A DNA stretch of 64,000 nucleotides, taken from NCBI GenBank assembly GCA_036873135.1, contig JAPTYO010000005.1, positions 5,310,166 to 5,374,165 on the forward strand. Reading direction: 5' to 3'. The stretch is from Clarkia xantiana subsp. parviflora (taxonomy: Eukaryota > Streptophyta > Magnoliopsida > Myrtales > Onagraceae). The translations under genes and the position numbers were made by a program. Positions 21,503 to 34,991 of this stretch are shown in pieces. The first letter of the stretch is position 1. Each line of letters opens with the position of its first letter. The notes under the pieces are model-generated. The model was given only the letters and a program-made list of their open reading frames with translations. It searched no databases and was not told the DNA's origin.

Positions 21503-21601
21503 TGAAGCATGATAAGTAGGGGTTGTAATCGGATCGTGCCATGTCTATTCGTGTCGTGTCGTTAGTGACACACTTGTCTACTCCTGTCGTATCAAAATGT
21601 G
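21503..21601. repeat. Right copy of the 99-bp flanking duplication
   Basis: Matches 16404-16502 with one base changed. It continues into the host sequence TTCACCTTATTTTCG, so this copy is in its original setting. Confidence 0.9.
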
Positions 21602-21886
21602 TTCACCTTATTTTCGTATCGCATCGTGTTTGTGTCACCAAATTACCTTGTTGTGTCCGTATGACATGTGTGTGACACGATAACAGCTATCTCAGAAAAA
21701 TCAATAATACTAATATTACGCAGTTGGCCCACTTTTTTTATAAATATTACAAAATGATCCAAAATTAACCAAAATCACATTCACAAAGAAATTCAATTTA
21801 GAAAATTCACCATTTTTTATTTTTATTTATTTATTAATATGTGAGTCTGTAGTGCACTGAATATGAGTAAATAACGTAAATATGTT

Positions 21887-22025
21887 AGGGAGGGGGCATG
21901 GAACCAGTCAAAACCGGACTGGTTCAAGCCCGGATCGGAACTGGTTTAAATAATTATGGTCCGGTCCTACTCGATTTTTATATTGGCTAAGGTATATGGG
22001 AGAAAAACATGTCCGGTTCTAAACC
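21887..22025. mobile_element. Left part of a CCGG-rich hAT-like MITE split by the gypsy element
   Basis: Starts TAGGGAGGGGGCATGG and is rich in ACCGGTTC words. Its other part resumes at 40030-40244 and ends GTCCATCCCTA, an inverted match. Outer flanks AAATATGT and AAAGATAT are similar but not equal 8-mers. The gypsy element at 22026-40029 is inserted in it. Confidence 0.55.
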
Positions 22026-22532
22026 TGTTTCGTCCAGACCCGCTTGATGTAACAGACTGTCGAATCTTCAGGTTGATCGCCGTGTTAGGTCCTTCTACTC
22101 GCGCTCTTTGCTTCACGCTTGTAGTCCGAACCTGCACACGGGGCAGTAACCAGTGAAGATGAAGAGTAAAATGAGTGGCCTAGGTCCCTTTTATAGGCAA
22201 CCTTAGAACCGACCCCGGTTTTTGTGCGGTTCGACGCCGGTTTAAAAGAAAGTGTGAAACGTCGTCTGGTTTGATCAAGGTTGGCTATTGGAAAACTCTA
22301 ACTTAGTGTAAGAACACAAATGGAGCGCACATGCTGCATACGATGACTCGAATCATGTCGGATTTGGGCAATCCTGGCGTGATCCGGGTCGCCTAGGGCA
22401 ATCCGGACGCGTGTGTCGCGCGTCCAGACCGTTTTGACCCTCGAGAGCGTGTTTTGATCCGTTTATGTGATTTTGACGTGTTTACGAAGTCCGAAACATA
22501 AATACGAACTCGAATTGAGCAGATATCCATCA
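22026..22532 (-). mobile_element. 3' LTR of the 18-kb gypsy element
   Basis: 507 bp. On its internal side (22533 onward) the minus strand holds the purine tract CTTGACTCGGGGGCAAT. A block of ~110 bp found in the other LTR is missing after GGGCAGTAACCA. Confidence 0.88.
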
Positions 22533-23125
22533 ATTGCCCCCGAGTCAAGTAATGGTTCAAACCTTGCTTGACTCTATTTTAAGATAGGATAAATGCCCAA
22601 TTTAGGTTCAGTGCTGACCTCAGAGGTTGATTGATCATCGACTGGGCACGCGGGCCTTGATTTCGCCTATCCTTAATTTTTCTTGGCGAGTAATTTGATA
22701 TCTGCTGACATGGTTAGTGTAGCAGAGATCTATATATACAATAAATTCATGTGAAGAGTTTTAAATGCATGTAATCATATATATGGATGTTGACATGCAT
22801 AAGAATGCACTGACCGCGAACGTGTTAGACATGGAAGTGTCTGACACGGGCACGACGGGCGCATCTAAAGTAATAAGGACATGTACGATGCGATGACGTA
22901 TGATTGATAATAAAATCATGCAATCAATTATGTAATAATGAAAATGTGGATCATAGATTAAGATAGGTGAGATGATCATAAATAAATCATGGATATGTAA
23001 TACATGAGCATGATTACATACGTCGAGTCTAAAAATGATGTATGTTGTAACAAGGGTGTAAAAACACTTAGTCATGCTACTAGGGACTTGTAAAAAATAG
23101 AGAGGGATCAAGGATTACCCATAGG

Positions 23126-23133
23126 TATAAATA
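23126..23133 (+). promoter_or_regulatory. TATA box of the antisense gene inside the gypsy element
   Basis: TATAAATA stands ~600 bp inside the 3' LTR, facing away from it. A GC-rich leader (about 23160-23438) follows and ends in a good splice donor, GAG|GTAAGT. A matching acceptor, TTGCACTTGCAG, lies at 24692, and the ATG at 24754. Confidence 0.5.
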
Positions 23134-23737
23134 CTATTAGTGGAAATGAGAGAGAGTATTCACTAGTTAAGCCTCCACACTTAGTAGTTTTTAGGACCAC
23201 TCTCATTTCTTGAAGGATAAGAAACCTTGGTGTAGCAAACTTGGGCATCAAGTCACCTTATTTGGCCGACCACCACCACACTTTTCACGACAAGGTCTCC
23301 GGCGACGGGAGGCGGAGGCCACGGCGCTGCGCACGACAGCGGCAGGCGGGGCGACTTCATCTGTCGCGGCGCGTGAAACACACGGCGGCAGCGGAACTTT
23401 TCCGGCGGTGGACGGCTCATCGACGTCGGCTTGAAGAGGTAAGTCCAATTCGGGGCATGGCTGAACCTTTTGCAATCTTGTTTAGGCTCAATTTGATTTG
23501 ATTGTCTCTTGAAATTGATTACTCTAGAATGCCCATATGGTGTTTGTTAAAATTCCTATAAGAAGTTAGTTCCACAAATCGGCTAAAAAAAGTGCTGAAA
23601 ATTTATAAACATGATTGTAAGTAATAATACTCCACTCATGTATGATGATCGTAGTCGACATGTTACACCATGATGTAGATAGTGTTCAAACATGCTCGAC
23701 GTTGATTGTTGATAGTTGATCATTGTTATATCCCTCA

Positions 23738-23975
23738 TGATGAAACACTTAGAAAATATTTCTTGGTAGTTGACGCTTACTACTTGACATCCGTCGTTTG
23801 TTGTCTGTCGTCTGCTGTCGTGGTGGAACACTTAGAAAATATTTCTTGATAGTTGACGCTTGCTACTTATTGTTTTCTATCATGGTGAAACACTTAGAAA
23901 ATGTTTCTTGATAATTGACGCTTGCTACCTGTCGTCTGCTATCACAGTGAAACACTTAGAAAATATTTATTTACT
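23738..23975. repeat. Tandem repeat in the leader intron of the antisense gene
   Basis: Four imperfect copies of a 60-80-bp unit beginning GAAACACTTAGAAAATATTT and carrying GTTGACGCTTGCTAC and GTCGTCTGCT. No function is evident. Confidence 0.65.
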
Positions 23976-24753
23976 CAGCTTAGCTCTATGATCATACTAG
24001 TATAGTGACTAGCATGTCGTCGACTCATGCATGCGTCCACTTGATATCATAATCATAATTGTTGTAGAAGTTGAATTTAATCTTCTCTTGACTAATCACA
24101 TGAGTATGTAGGAACACACGTCGCGGACGTGACCATTGCACGTGTGTTCACTACACGCGTTGCTTGTTGTATATATGATCATAGCGTGCGTGATGTAGTA
24201 TCTTGAACACTTAGAATTTCTCAACCGTTTTGAAGCATATGTTGTAGTCATTAAGAAATGGTGTAGCATTATGTAAGCGCGTCGTTTGTCACGTACGTGC
24301 TCGACGCGTGCGCACTCAGCGCGTGTGTTGTAAACACTTGAACACTTAAATTTCTTCCTTGTACGTCAATATACATGTTGTAGTCCTGCATTAATTAGAA
24401 GATACATGCAAGTATACATGTTAGTGCCATAATCATATTCGCACTTGTTACCTTAAGTAAAGGCGTGGTATCATGTAGATGCGTGTAGATCACGTAAAAC
24501 ATGTAGTTGTCGGGACGAGGCCCATGTCGACATAGAGTTGCCCCCGTAGGGATGTTCGCTATGTGATGTATAGAGACTAACAAGTCTGTAGATACGTAGT
24601 ATTCTCCATATGGAGAGTGTTCGTTACTTAGTGTTCGCATTGGTGACTGTCGCGTATGCGCGCGTTGATCGAGTTGTTATTTGCACTTGCAGGTTGGAGC
24701 GACAAGACAGTCCTTCTTGGGTTCGCACTCGCACTTGATCTGAGATAGTCGTT

Positions 24754-27166
24754 ATGAGTAAGTCCCCCATTCCTATTCCGCAAGTTACTTTATGTTCAGA
24801 CGTCAGTGACGAATTAGAGGCTGACTTGACAGCGGTTTTGGATAGCGAGTTAGGAGTCGATGCTGATCACACCCCAGAGTCTGCAGCCGAACCAGAGATG
24901 ACAGAGGTGACACATTATTTTGGTACCAACCGGATAAACGAGGAGCGGTATATGTGGGGCACTTATTCCTCCGGACTTTGTCCATACTTGGAAGCTGTAT
25001 TACCTTTCGACGTGCACCCAGGCGTCACCCAAGGTCAACCTACGGTACCTCCAGATGACTTGTCCGCTGTTTACTTGGGGAAGATCCGGGAGGGCTTGCG
25101 CTTTCCTTATTGTCCAGACTTAGTTGATCTCTGCCGATTTTACCAGATCTTGCCTTAGCATCTTGCGCCTGTGGGACTCTGCGTGTGGACTTGTTTCCGA
25201 GTACTATTTCACCAGCAGTCGTGGCATTATTCTACAGTTATCTTTCGTTGCTTTTACCAACTTCTGCGTCCAAATGTAACAGGGTTGTGTAGCATGAAGA
25301 TGCATTGGCCTTGTTTGCATGAGAATGGGTTCACGACACTTGGGCTTGGAGACGCAGAGAGGGATAGTGAAGTCAGGCTTGCCGCGAAGGCTGACCGTTC
25401 CGGTTCTCATTGGCGACATCAGTACTTCTTTGTGTGTGATGTTGGCACTACTTAGGATACCACGCATGTTACGGAGGCTGATCCTGCCCCCACTTTCTTT
25501 GAGCTCTCTTTTGCGGATAGGAAGGTCTTGAAGCACATATATCAATGTCAGAAGACGCGCACTATCAGTGTCTATTGCGTGCATCAGACCAGGAGTTGAT
25601 TGATGCAGGGATTCATGTGCTTTCTTCTGAGGATTCGGTATGCTAAGACCCGTTATAACTTCCTATTATGTTGTGGTGTAGGTTGGTTTGATGGAAAGAG
25701 ATCATCCTGCTTGTGTCATTTCTTCTACTAGGAAGGTCGCGTCGTCTCCTGCTTCTTCCACTCCTAAGGCTCCCGGACATGGCCGCGGCAAGGGATTGAT
25801 GAGTAAAATATTTCCTTGTTATTTTCCTTTGTCTTACTATTTTTCCGTGTTTTTGTTCTTAACTTGTCTTTTTTGCAGGCCGCTCGGCTCTCGTGACTAA
25901 GCGCGTTGTTCCTTTTCCGAACTCCAGCATACCTGCTAAGAGGTTCGACGTGGTGGCGTGTGCCTCGAGTGACCCCAAGTGCACTTACGTCAGTGCGAAA
26001 GGCCAAACTTCTTCCTGCGGTAAAGGTAAAGGAGTGGAAGGTCGCACAGAGGCGCCTTCTGCCCCCCGGTCGATGGATTGACCCTCGGAGGAGCGTACCC
26101 CTCGCCGAGGTATGTATCATGTGCTTCTTTCTTTTTCTATCCTTGTATAAATTTGCTTGTGTTTTCATGTCTCTATTTTTGTTTGCTTTATAGCGCTCTC
26201 TGCGCTTGGACGTGCTGACTTGATTCATACTCTGGAAGGCGACATTTATGGGGGTGATTGGACGCCCTTTGCTACCGGTGGTCCTCGATTTTCTAAGGAT
26301 TCCAAACTTAGCACTCCGGAGGTAGGCGTGCGAGTGCTGCAAAGGTGCGTCCCTCCTGGCGATCGACGTATTCGTTCGTCGACAGATCAGGAGGCGCAAG
26401 CCTATGTTGAGAGTGCCCTGACTCGATTCGCTCCCGTGATTATCAATCTTCTCTTTTTCACTATTTGTATGAATGCATGTATTGTTGTAACGCCTTTATG
26501 CGCTTTTTTTTGTTGCGTTGTTTTCAGACCGTTGTCGACATGGTGAACATGTCGTCTTTCGTGATGGAGATTACACACGAGAAATGAACTGCAGTTTAAA
26601 AGTGCGGCGTTGTCCGTCGCGAGCTTGCTCAATCTAAAGAGAAGGCGCGCACCCTTAGCTCGAAGGCCGCGGATTTTGAGGCTCACTATACTTCACGTCG
26701 GGCTCGACTTGTCGAGCTTGAGGCAGAGATTATCGCCCTCGAGAAGAAGATCACAGAGGATGGTAACGCGCATGAGGTGGCGCTGCGTGCTGCACGCGAG
26801 GAGGGCTATAAGGCGGGCAAGGCGGAAGGACTTGCTGAGTACTCGACTACTCCTCCCTTTGCTAGTGCGGTCGATGCTGCCGCCGAGGTGAAGTCGGATA
26901 AGCTGATGAGAGAATTTGCAGAGGATTACATCCGAAGGGTGAGTAGTCTTGCCCCCGACTTTCCTTTTGACAAGTTGGGTCCTTATGCGGATTATGTTGT
27001 TGGACATGTTGACGCTTTGCGCCGTTTGACACTTGAGGAGCCTAATTATGAGAGGTTGTTCAATGATGACAGTGGTATCAACCTTGTTATCACCGCTGCT
27101 GAGATTATGGAGGTTGCTCCCGAGCAAGCTGTAGATGACGACACCTCGCGAGCGGCGCCAGGTTGA
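24754..27166 (+). pseudogene. Antisense spliced ORF of a Tat-like gypsy element, degraded
   Basis: The first block (24754-25158) encodes an acidic leader and then a region resembling the 'putative gypsy-type transposon' domain found in plant elements (YLGKIREGLRFPY and, after a stop, WRHQYFFVCDVG). Further blocks at 25682-25800, 25880-26110 and 26195-26430 are separated by T-rich, AG-ended gaps that look like introns (for example GTATGTATC...TTTATAG, 26110-26193). The last block (26610-27166) is a coiled coil rich in E, K and A (SKEKARTLSSKAADFEAHY) with a C-terminal helical part (APDFPFDKLGPYADYVVGH). In-frame stops at 25156, 25453 and near 26585 show it is not intact. Such antisense genes are known from Tat-lineage elements; their function is unknown. 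Confidence 0.65.
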
Positions 27167-27240
27167 TTTTCAGGAGTATATCAAACTCTTGTACATAGTT
27201 TTGCTCCCCGTATTTTGGGTTGAGGTTGCTCTGGGAGTCA

Positions 27241-27964
27241 CTACAAGAATGCATATTTTTTGTGATAAACATTTTGTGATAACATCATGACTACTCACTA
27301 AAAATTGTGAAATTAATGACCAAACATTAATTTAATCACTAATTATTTCTTGGTTAAATTGAGTAGGTCAAGAAGTAAAATTTAGTCACTTATTATCTGA
27401 GTTACGTGACCAATAAAAATTATCATAAAAATTTGGTAACAAAAAAATTCAAATTATTGGCAGCTTAATCGATGTTAAGCCAATTACTATGGCGACTTTA
27501 GCGTTTATAATTTAGTTACTGATAATACTTTTACTAATTATTATTTTTTTCTGAATACTAATTATATATTAAATTGGTATAAATACATCTGATAATTTTT
27601 AGTTCATTATTTTATGAAATCCTAATTTAATAATAATTAATTAATTATAACAAAAAAAATTAAGGACTTTTATATTTTATTTTATACTTAAGTTATCTTA
27701 TTAATATATAATATTGTAAATAGAATATTATGTGATAATATTAAATACTGTAAGTAATATTTATTATTCTTCAAATATCCATATTTTTAATAAGTAATGA
27801 ACAACAAAAATATTGTGGTCAAGTCTGTTATTATATTTTTCATTTATCTAAAAGATAATAAAATTATTATTCCATTCATTAATTAATTTTTTTATAATTT
27901 AATAAAAAGAAATAATACAAAAATAAAATGAAATTATTTTAAAAGAAAAAGATAAATTATTCAC
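27241..27964. other. Very AT-rich stretch beginning with a CACTA-like end
   Basis: Starts CACTACAAGAATGC, like the MITEs at 12558 and 63033, then runs ~720 bp at very high A+T with no genes. It abuts the truncated 3' end of the nested Copia, whose 3' LTR is missing. Probably a MITE-like insertion or deletion scar. Confidence 0.4.
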
Positions 27965-28960
27965 CTAGTATAATCCACTCATCTGTTAGGAGTATTGTAG
28001 CACCCGCAGAACGTTGATTCCCTGTCGTAAATCAATCATGTTAAAAACAAAATATGTACCGCACTGTATCCTTGGTCAATTGATAATTCTCCAATTGCCC
28101 AGTTTTCCACATAGGAATACTTCTCCAGGGCATCCGTACAAGTGTTCACAACCTTCAACTATTATCCGGTTGGTGGCCACCTAGTGAACATAAGAGTCGG
28201 TGAATTATAGGTGAACATGACCATCCCCATCCCTCATGCCCTTAGTCAGACTCAATCGGTTTCCAAAGACGTGGTCACTTGGCATTTTTCTTCAGCACTA
28301 CGCTCGTACGCCGGGAAGCGAACATTGAGCCTGACCTTAGGTATGAGTTCCGAGTCCGAGAGGATACTTTGGGTGCTACTTCATAAGGCACCCGGGATCA
28401 ATCACACGCTCAAGGTGAAGAAGTATGCGCCCTTTGAATCACAAGGATTCTAGCTAGCACAACCGAGCATGACCCCGTGGTCGAACATGGCACGCGCAGT
28501 ATGAAGCACGCGTCGATAGCACACCTGGACAATCCAAGGATGGGATGTGTCATTCATGCTATCGCAGAATCTTTCATCTGGCCCTTAATGTGATTTTAAT
28601 GATGGACATAGTCCATCACAGCGATTTTACAAAACGAAGATCAAGTCATGCTTTTAGGCGTGACAAAGTTATCGTTTCGTTTAACCAGGTTTATCCCCCT
28701 GGTTCTTAGCCAATCTTGTTGTGGTAGAGGTTCCCCTCTCCTACAAGATGACCGTGTCTGTGTGACGAGGCATGGTTCACATTCGACATAATTTTGGTGG
28801 AAGAATTTTACCTCTTCCTACGACTTAGTTTATAGACCGTAAAATCCGATGTTATTTATCATTATGACGTCGATGGATCATATACTCAATTTGCAATTCT
28901 TTTATTCAATCAAAATATTATTTCAAAAGTCAAAATTCTATCACTTATACAAGCCACTTA

Positions 28961-30258
28961 TTAAACCCTACGTAATCCAAGCAGTTTTACGTGCATTTCG
29001 AAAATCTCTCTACGTAATGGCTTAGTCAATGGGTCAGCGACCATTTTGTCTGTGGACAAGTATTCTAAAGTTATTATATTGTCTTCCAGAATAGATTTAG
29101 CATAATTGTATTTCACATCGATGTGTTTGGTCCTACTGTGGTACTTTGGATTCTTAACTGCTACAATGGCTGCCTGACTGTCGGAGTATACCTTTACGAG
29201 TTTACTCTCCTTGCCAGTGCCAATTAACGCAGTAAGAGGCCTTTTCAGCCAGACCACTTCTTGTGCGTTTTTGGAAACGGCGACAAATTCCGATTCCATA
29301 GTGGAATGAGCGACACATGATTGCTTCTTGCTTACCCATGATATGGCAGCATTAGCAAGGAGGAAAACTCCTCCTATGGTGGACTTAAGATCATCCGGAT
29401 CGCCACCGTGGTCGGCATCACTATAACATGTCAATTCTATTTGCTTGCGCTTATAGCACAGAACGTAGACGGCAGTACCTTTCAGATATCTTATAATTCG
29501 TTTTACGGCCTTTAAATGTTGATAACTAGGATCTGATTGGAATCTTGCTACTAGGCCTACAGCGTAACAGATATCCGGCCGAGTACATAGCATGGCATAC
29601 ATGAGACTTCCTACCATGCTTAGATACTCTGCATCCTTCATATGTTCACACTCCTGCTGGTTCTTCGGGCCATCATGCTTTGACAGCGCGCACCCGAACA
29701 CAACCGGCGTATCCACAGGTTTGGCATCGAGCATTCTGAATCTTTTCAACAGTTTGTTGATATAAGATTCTTGAGACAGACACAATGTCCGAGCGGCACG
29801 ATCTCGGACAAATTTAATGCCTAATATGTACGTGACCTCTCCCACGTCTTTCATCTCAAATGCTGATGCTAACCAGGACTTTGATTTATTCATGAAACTC
29901 ACATCGTTGCAGCAATGAGTATGTCATCTACGTATAAGGTTATGATGACATACTTAGACCCGAAGGTCTTGGTGTAAACGCAAGGATCTTTGTGAAGGTT
30001 CACAAATCCGTTTCCAATGATTTTATCGTGGAATCTGCGATACCATTGCAGAGACGATTGTTTAAGACCGTAAATAGATCTTTGGAGTTTGCAAATTATA
30101 CGTTCTTTGCCAAGAGTAATAAAACCCTCTGGTTGCTGCATATAGATCTCTTCCTCCAGGTTTCCGAGGAGGAGTGCGGTCTTAACATCCATTTGGTGCA
30201 GCTCTAGATCGAGGCATGCAACAAGGGCAAGGATGGCCCTGACTGTGGTATAACGCAC
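28961..30258 (-). pseudogene. Copia RT and RNase H of the nested element, split
   Basis: Two frames: 29899-30258 with QMDVKTALLLGNLEEEIYM, SIYGLKQSSLQWY and YVDDILIAA (catalytic YVDD intact), and 28961-29902 with YILGIKFV, DAKPVDTPVVFG, TRPDICYAVGL, SDADHGGDP, TMESEFVAVSKNAQE and the C-terminal MVADPLTKPL. A frameshift separates them just after the YVDD box. The upstream RT part (30259-30500) is decayed. This is the best-preserved relative of the pol remnant at 1521-2770. Confidence 0.88.
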
Positions 30259-30528
30259 AGTTGTGAGTATGTTTCATCAAAGTCTATTCCGTGAATTTGG
30301 GTGTATCCTTTCGTAATCGTTCGAGTTTTGCACCACTCAACTTTTCAATCAGTAGTGAATTCTAAAATTTCACTTTGTAGCTCTGCGGTTAGCAGGTAAA
30401 TCAACTGAAGACCAAAAACATAATTTATTTTCATTTAGGCAATTTCATCCTCCATTATTTTTCTCCATTCCCTCGTTTGAGGCTATTTCATTGCTTGCTG
30501 AACCGTCACTGGTTCGTGAACGAATGTC

Positions 30529-30849
30529 TCACTTGATGGGATACTTCTTTGACAGAAGTTCGTTGCCTTTGAATATGTCTAGGCTCGTTAATCCATCTGT
30601 AGTATGATCGCTACTCCCACTCGGAATAATGCTTCTTGTTGGAGCATTACTCCCACTGGGAACAATGGCGGTGCTTGAACTTTGATTTACAACTTTCTCA
30701 GGATGACCTCTGGGTCTCGGGATTTTATCTCCGAGATGTATTCCTTGATCACTAAGATCTGGAAACAAGTTGGTCATTTCCCTCCCACTAGGAATGATGG
30801 ATAGTTGTGTTAGTTCAGCATTACGATTATCAGGTCCGACTTGATTCAC
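30529..30849 (-). pseudogene. Linker between integrase and RT of the nested Copia
   Basis: A 106-residue frame, matching the linker at 848-1330 (both have a repeated PSGS, and GRIPRPRGHP/DKIPRPRGHP). No catalytic motif. Confidence 0.65.
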
Positions 30850-32441
30850 ATTAACATTTAGTGATGATTATGTGAGGGGGAGTGAGCCCTCCCACTGGAT
30901 TTGTAATGAGGACGTTTCCATCATCATTTACCATATCAATCACTAATGCTATATCATTCTCCCACTCGAAGTAAGTAGTACCTGAGAATCTCCTTTGTCC
31001 ATTATAATATGATCAGTACTTGAGTTTGTTCCGTTCCGCAAAGCATTGGAAATCCATCCTCAATTTTCTATAATGTGTCATGTTCGACCACGTTGCCATT
31101 AATCCAAGCTAATTTTAAACTTGTATCCTTTTAAGAGCAGACCGTACTCTTAATAAATACTTGTTTAATGAGAAAATTAATGCTGCTTAACGATAAGGTT
31201 TCACCCGTATCATTCCTTATCTTTTATGATAACGCGTCATCTGATTTTATTGGAATATAGTGTTACATTAATATAAGTCATCTTAATTTCATCCCGTAGG
31301 AACAACTAATGTTGAACTCTAACATAATGTAATTTTAAACTATGTTTCTTGAAATATTTTAATGATATGATTGCTTAGCCAAACTTTTCGTTCAAGGCTT
31401 ATAGTGGGAGAGTCATTTTACTGACTTCTTCCTTTAGTTTGTTAACTCATCCAGAGACTTATCCACCTCATGGGCTATGCATTTAAGCTCTCGCTTTAAT
31501 GCTATAGTTGATGTACTACTATATCGTAGTAGCATTGAAGAATACCTACAACTATAGTAGTTATCAACGAGTTATTTCCAAAGGATTACAAACGAAAACT
31601 CAGCATTATTAAAACACTTCATCATTAAATTTGTACTTTAAAACGATGTGTCATGTCTCTCGAGGTGACATGCGCGTCACGCGCCTTATACCAGGTTCAA
31701 TCCATGGTTTTAAGATCGTTTTTTTTCCAAATTTAAAATCAAATCAGTTTTACATGCACATTATTTCAGGATACTTATCATTTAATGGAGTACTTAAATA
31801 AAGATGTAATTTTTGGTTGGTTCACTTTAAAACTACGCAATCGATGGATGTTTTGATTAGCTGAGTGAATGTTTATTTGATCCAACCGTTTTACTGGAGG
31901 AATCTCGAATTAGTTGTTCGTTCCGGATCATTCCTGTTTAACTGGATCGATTAATTTTGATAAGTAGACCATGTCATAGACCGAATGGTTACTACTTTAC
32001 TCAATAATTCCGAATCACAATTAACTAATTTCTTACATTTATTGATAAGAGAATATGAATACATTGGTACTGAACTGAGATATACAACAAAGCTTTAGAG
32101 GTAAAGGAAAAAAGTTGAAAAGGAAAACTCCAGCCATCTTCACCAATGTCCCTGAAAGAAATTCACAAGTGAATTATATCAGTTGACTTCAGTGATATAA
32201 AACGTTTAACGGTTTCATATATATATGGAAAACGAGGTGTATCTTTTACGGTACAAAATCAGTAGTATTTGTCATACTACGGATCTCGTTTGAGGACCAA
32301 TTCGATCATGTTTCCTCTGCTATTTCCTTTGTTCTCTTGCGGTAGTGCATAGGGGAACTTTTCAGTCTCCTTTGGTTGCTTTCCTTAAATAGGAACATGG
32401 CGTACTTAACTGCATCAATTAAGTAACCCAGTCCATAATAA
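30850..32441. other. Noncoding stretch where Copia integrase should be
   Basis: AT-rich, with stops in all frames. No integrase motif was seen, so the central pol region has been deleted or replaced. A short palindromic patch lies at 31500-31560. Confidence 0.4.
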
Positions 32442-32792
32442 TCAGCAAACCATGATATCGGATATCCCTGTGTGATATTGATTATCTTTCTCCAATTGGA
32501 TTTTTTCGATCCGTTGGTTACACACAGGTTTTATGCTGGTGTCATTTGAAAGTAGGTCAACATACTCCATTATTACTTTTCTTGCTTCAGCTGCCTTTCC
32601 ACTACCAACACGGAGTTTAAGTGCGGCCCAAAGCTGAACAGCAGAATAATTGAGTGTGAAGTCCTCTACAACCTCTTTATCCAAGGCTGCCAATATCACC
32701 TCGCAAGCTTTCTTATCTCTCAAGCCTATATTCCCTATTCTGGGAACTAGGTTGCTGTCCGGCTGTACCAACATCTTCTCTCTTCCAGCCAT
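32442..32792 (-). pseudogene. Copia Gag fragment of the nested element
   Basis: 116 residues starting MAGREKMLVQPDSN, with LAALDKEVVEDFTLNYSAVQ followed by LWAALKLRVGSGKAAEARKV, which fits the UBN2-like part of Copia Gag. No zinc knuckle follows, so Gag is truncated. Confidence 0.65.
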
Positions 32793-34251
32793 GATACAGC
32801 CGTGTGCATCGCATGCTATAAGTCATTCTCTCACCATCTCACTCCATGCCTCGTAATCCATACCATCCAGATTGCACGGTTTATAAAAGCGTACCGACCC
32901 AGCCGTGAAAACTCACACATTGATAATTATGTTAATCGAGAAGAAAATAACATTTTGACAGAATTGCAAACATCGGATTATCTATTAAGATGGAACACAA
33001 CAAATAATGATCCCTCGGTCATCTAGACCAAACCGACCGCCAGTAAACCGAGGGATGGGGGTCCGTGAAAGAGTTCACACTACCGTCGTGTTCAATCTAA
33101 TAGATTAGTCTTTTGAAAACGGTTATTATATTGCAAATTACCGGAACGAGAATTTTCAAATAAGCATACCCGATCTTTTCTTTCCCAAGGCCCTTTTGAT
33201 TTTTGAAAAATTATCTGATAATTTACGCATGCAAAATACTATATAACACCATAAACATTGAACAAACCAAACAACATGCTTACGCGTCATGCGTCTAATG
33301 TTCCTAGCATACATAATTCTACGTAAAATAAATTATCACATACTTTCAGTCCTGAACATTCTAGCATACGTGTCAAAACATGCAACTTCCGCACACTTCA
33401 TGCATAATTGGCGACTGAAATTTTCGGTTTTGAAAATGTTATGAAAATATTAGGGGCTGTTTTGCAATTCATGCTTACAATCAATCATGCGAAATTTATA
33501 GACATGTATTCTAGGAACTTTCAATCAGCATAGCATGTCTATGCTATTGCGCAAACAGTATATTTAAATCCCAGAGCTCAATGCTCGTAATATATTATCC
33601 AGCTAAATTGAGGAAGTCAAGACGACATTTCTAATATATGTTGCAGAAAGTAAAAAATTGCAATTCAACCCACTAATTTAATCCAATCCCAAAAACTTGC
33701 ATATCCGAGATCCATCCCTATAATTGTAACCATGCATTAGGGTTTTAGCCGAAAACGTGTTAAAACGCAAACCCTGAGAGCACTGTTTAGGTTAATTTTA
33801 AAGTTCGAAAACATTTTGGATTTAAAATTTGACATCCTATTTTATTGAACATTTAAAAATTTTCGAATTTTTTTTTTAAATTTGGTTCGGTCCAATTTAA
33901 AATCCGGTTTAAGTCGGTCCGATTTGAAAATCCGGTTTGGTCCGAAACGGTTCAGTAAAATAAGATTATGGTTCGGTTCATCACTCGAAACCGATTTGGT
34001 TAGGTTCTATTTAATTGCTCCGGTTTGACCCGACCCGAAAAGGTCCACCCGATTAAGAAAACCCGGATTGGTTTAACCCGCACCGGTTTAGCAATTGGAC
34101 CGGCTCATAAACCCTAGGGTTCGGTCGAATTATTTCTCTTGGGCTAATTAGAGTTTTAAAATCCACCAAAAACTTAACTTAGCCCACAAGAAATTTTAGT
34201 TATATAAAATAATTTCCAATGTTGCTATATATATATAAAAATTCGGCACTT

Positions 34252-34253
<2 letters not shown>

Positions 34254-34290
<37 letters not shown>
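34254..34290. repeat. (AT)n microsatellite in the Copia leader
   Basis: A pure run of alternating T and A. Similar runs occur in the leaders at 50280-50460 and 61380-61430, so (AT)n growth is a feature of this family's leader. Confidence 0.85.
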
Positions 34291-34296
<6 letters not shown>

Positions 34297-34991
34297 ATTG
34301 TCAAGATTCTACATTTAAGATGTGAATCAATCAACAATAAATATATATATAAAAACATTCGGCCAATATGTATATATAATTATTTTCAAATGTATATTTA
34401 GGGATAAAAAATATATAGACAATATATTTTCTTAATCTTTTATTGCAACTAAATCTATCAATATATATTAACCATATCTTAATCTATATATATTGATAGT
34501 TAATATATATTTCAATATTATATTGTGAACCTATCCATATTTTCCAACTTATAGATATGTAGTTACCTTTAATTAAAATTAAAATATGGCAACCTATATC
34601 TATTATAATTTTGGCCGAAATTTTAATTACTTGGTGCCCAAGAAAAATTAAAAAATTTACCTAATATGCCACTAGGGTTTTCGGCCAAAAACAAGAAATT
34701 GGAAAAATTTGTCAAATTTTAAGATCAAACACTATCTTGATCATGAATCCAAATATTGTTCTTGATAAAACTCATCGTGTTCTTGAAGATCATGAACATC
34801 AAACTTGGATTTAAACCAAAATTTTGGCACCAATCTTTGAAAACATGTATAATCCAAAAATTTTAATTTTTAGTGATAAAAAACATGAAATTATGTTTAA
34901 ATACATGATGAAAAATTTCAGATTTTTATAAAACTTTAAGAACATCAGTTTGTCAAAAATTTAAGAACTCATAACCTCGCTTTTATACCAC

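Noticed and set aside
23210..23501. GC-rich overlapping open frames near 23.3 kb
   Set aside because: Better explained as the leader exon of the antisense gene, ending in GAG|GTAAGT; the frames lack a family motif and run past the splice donor.
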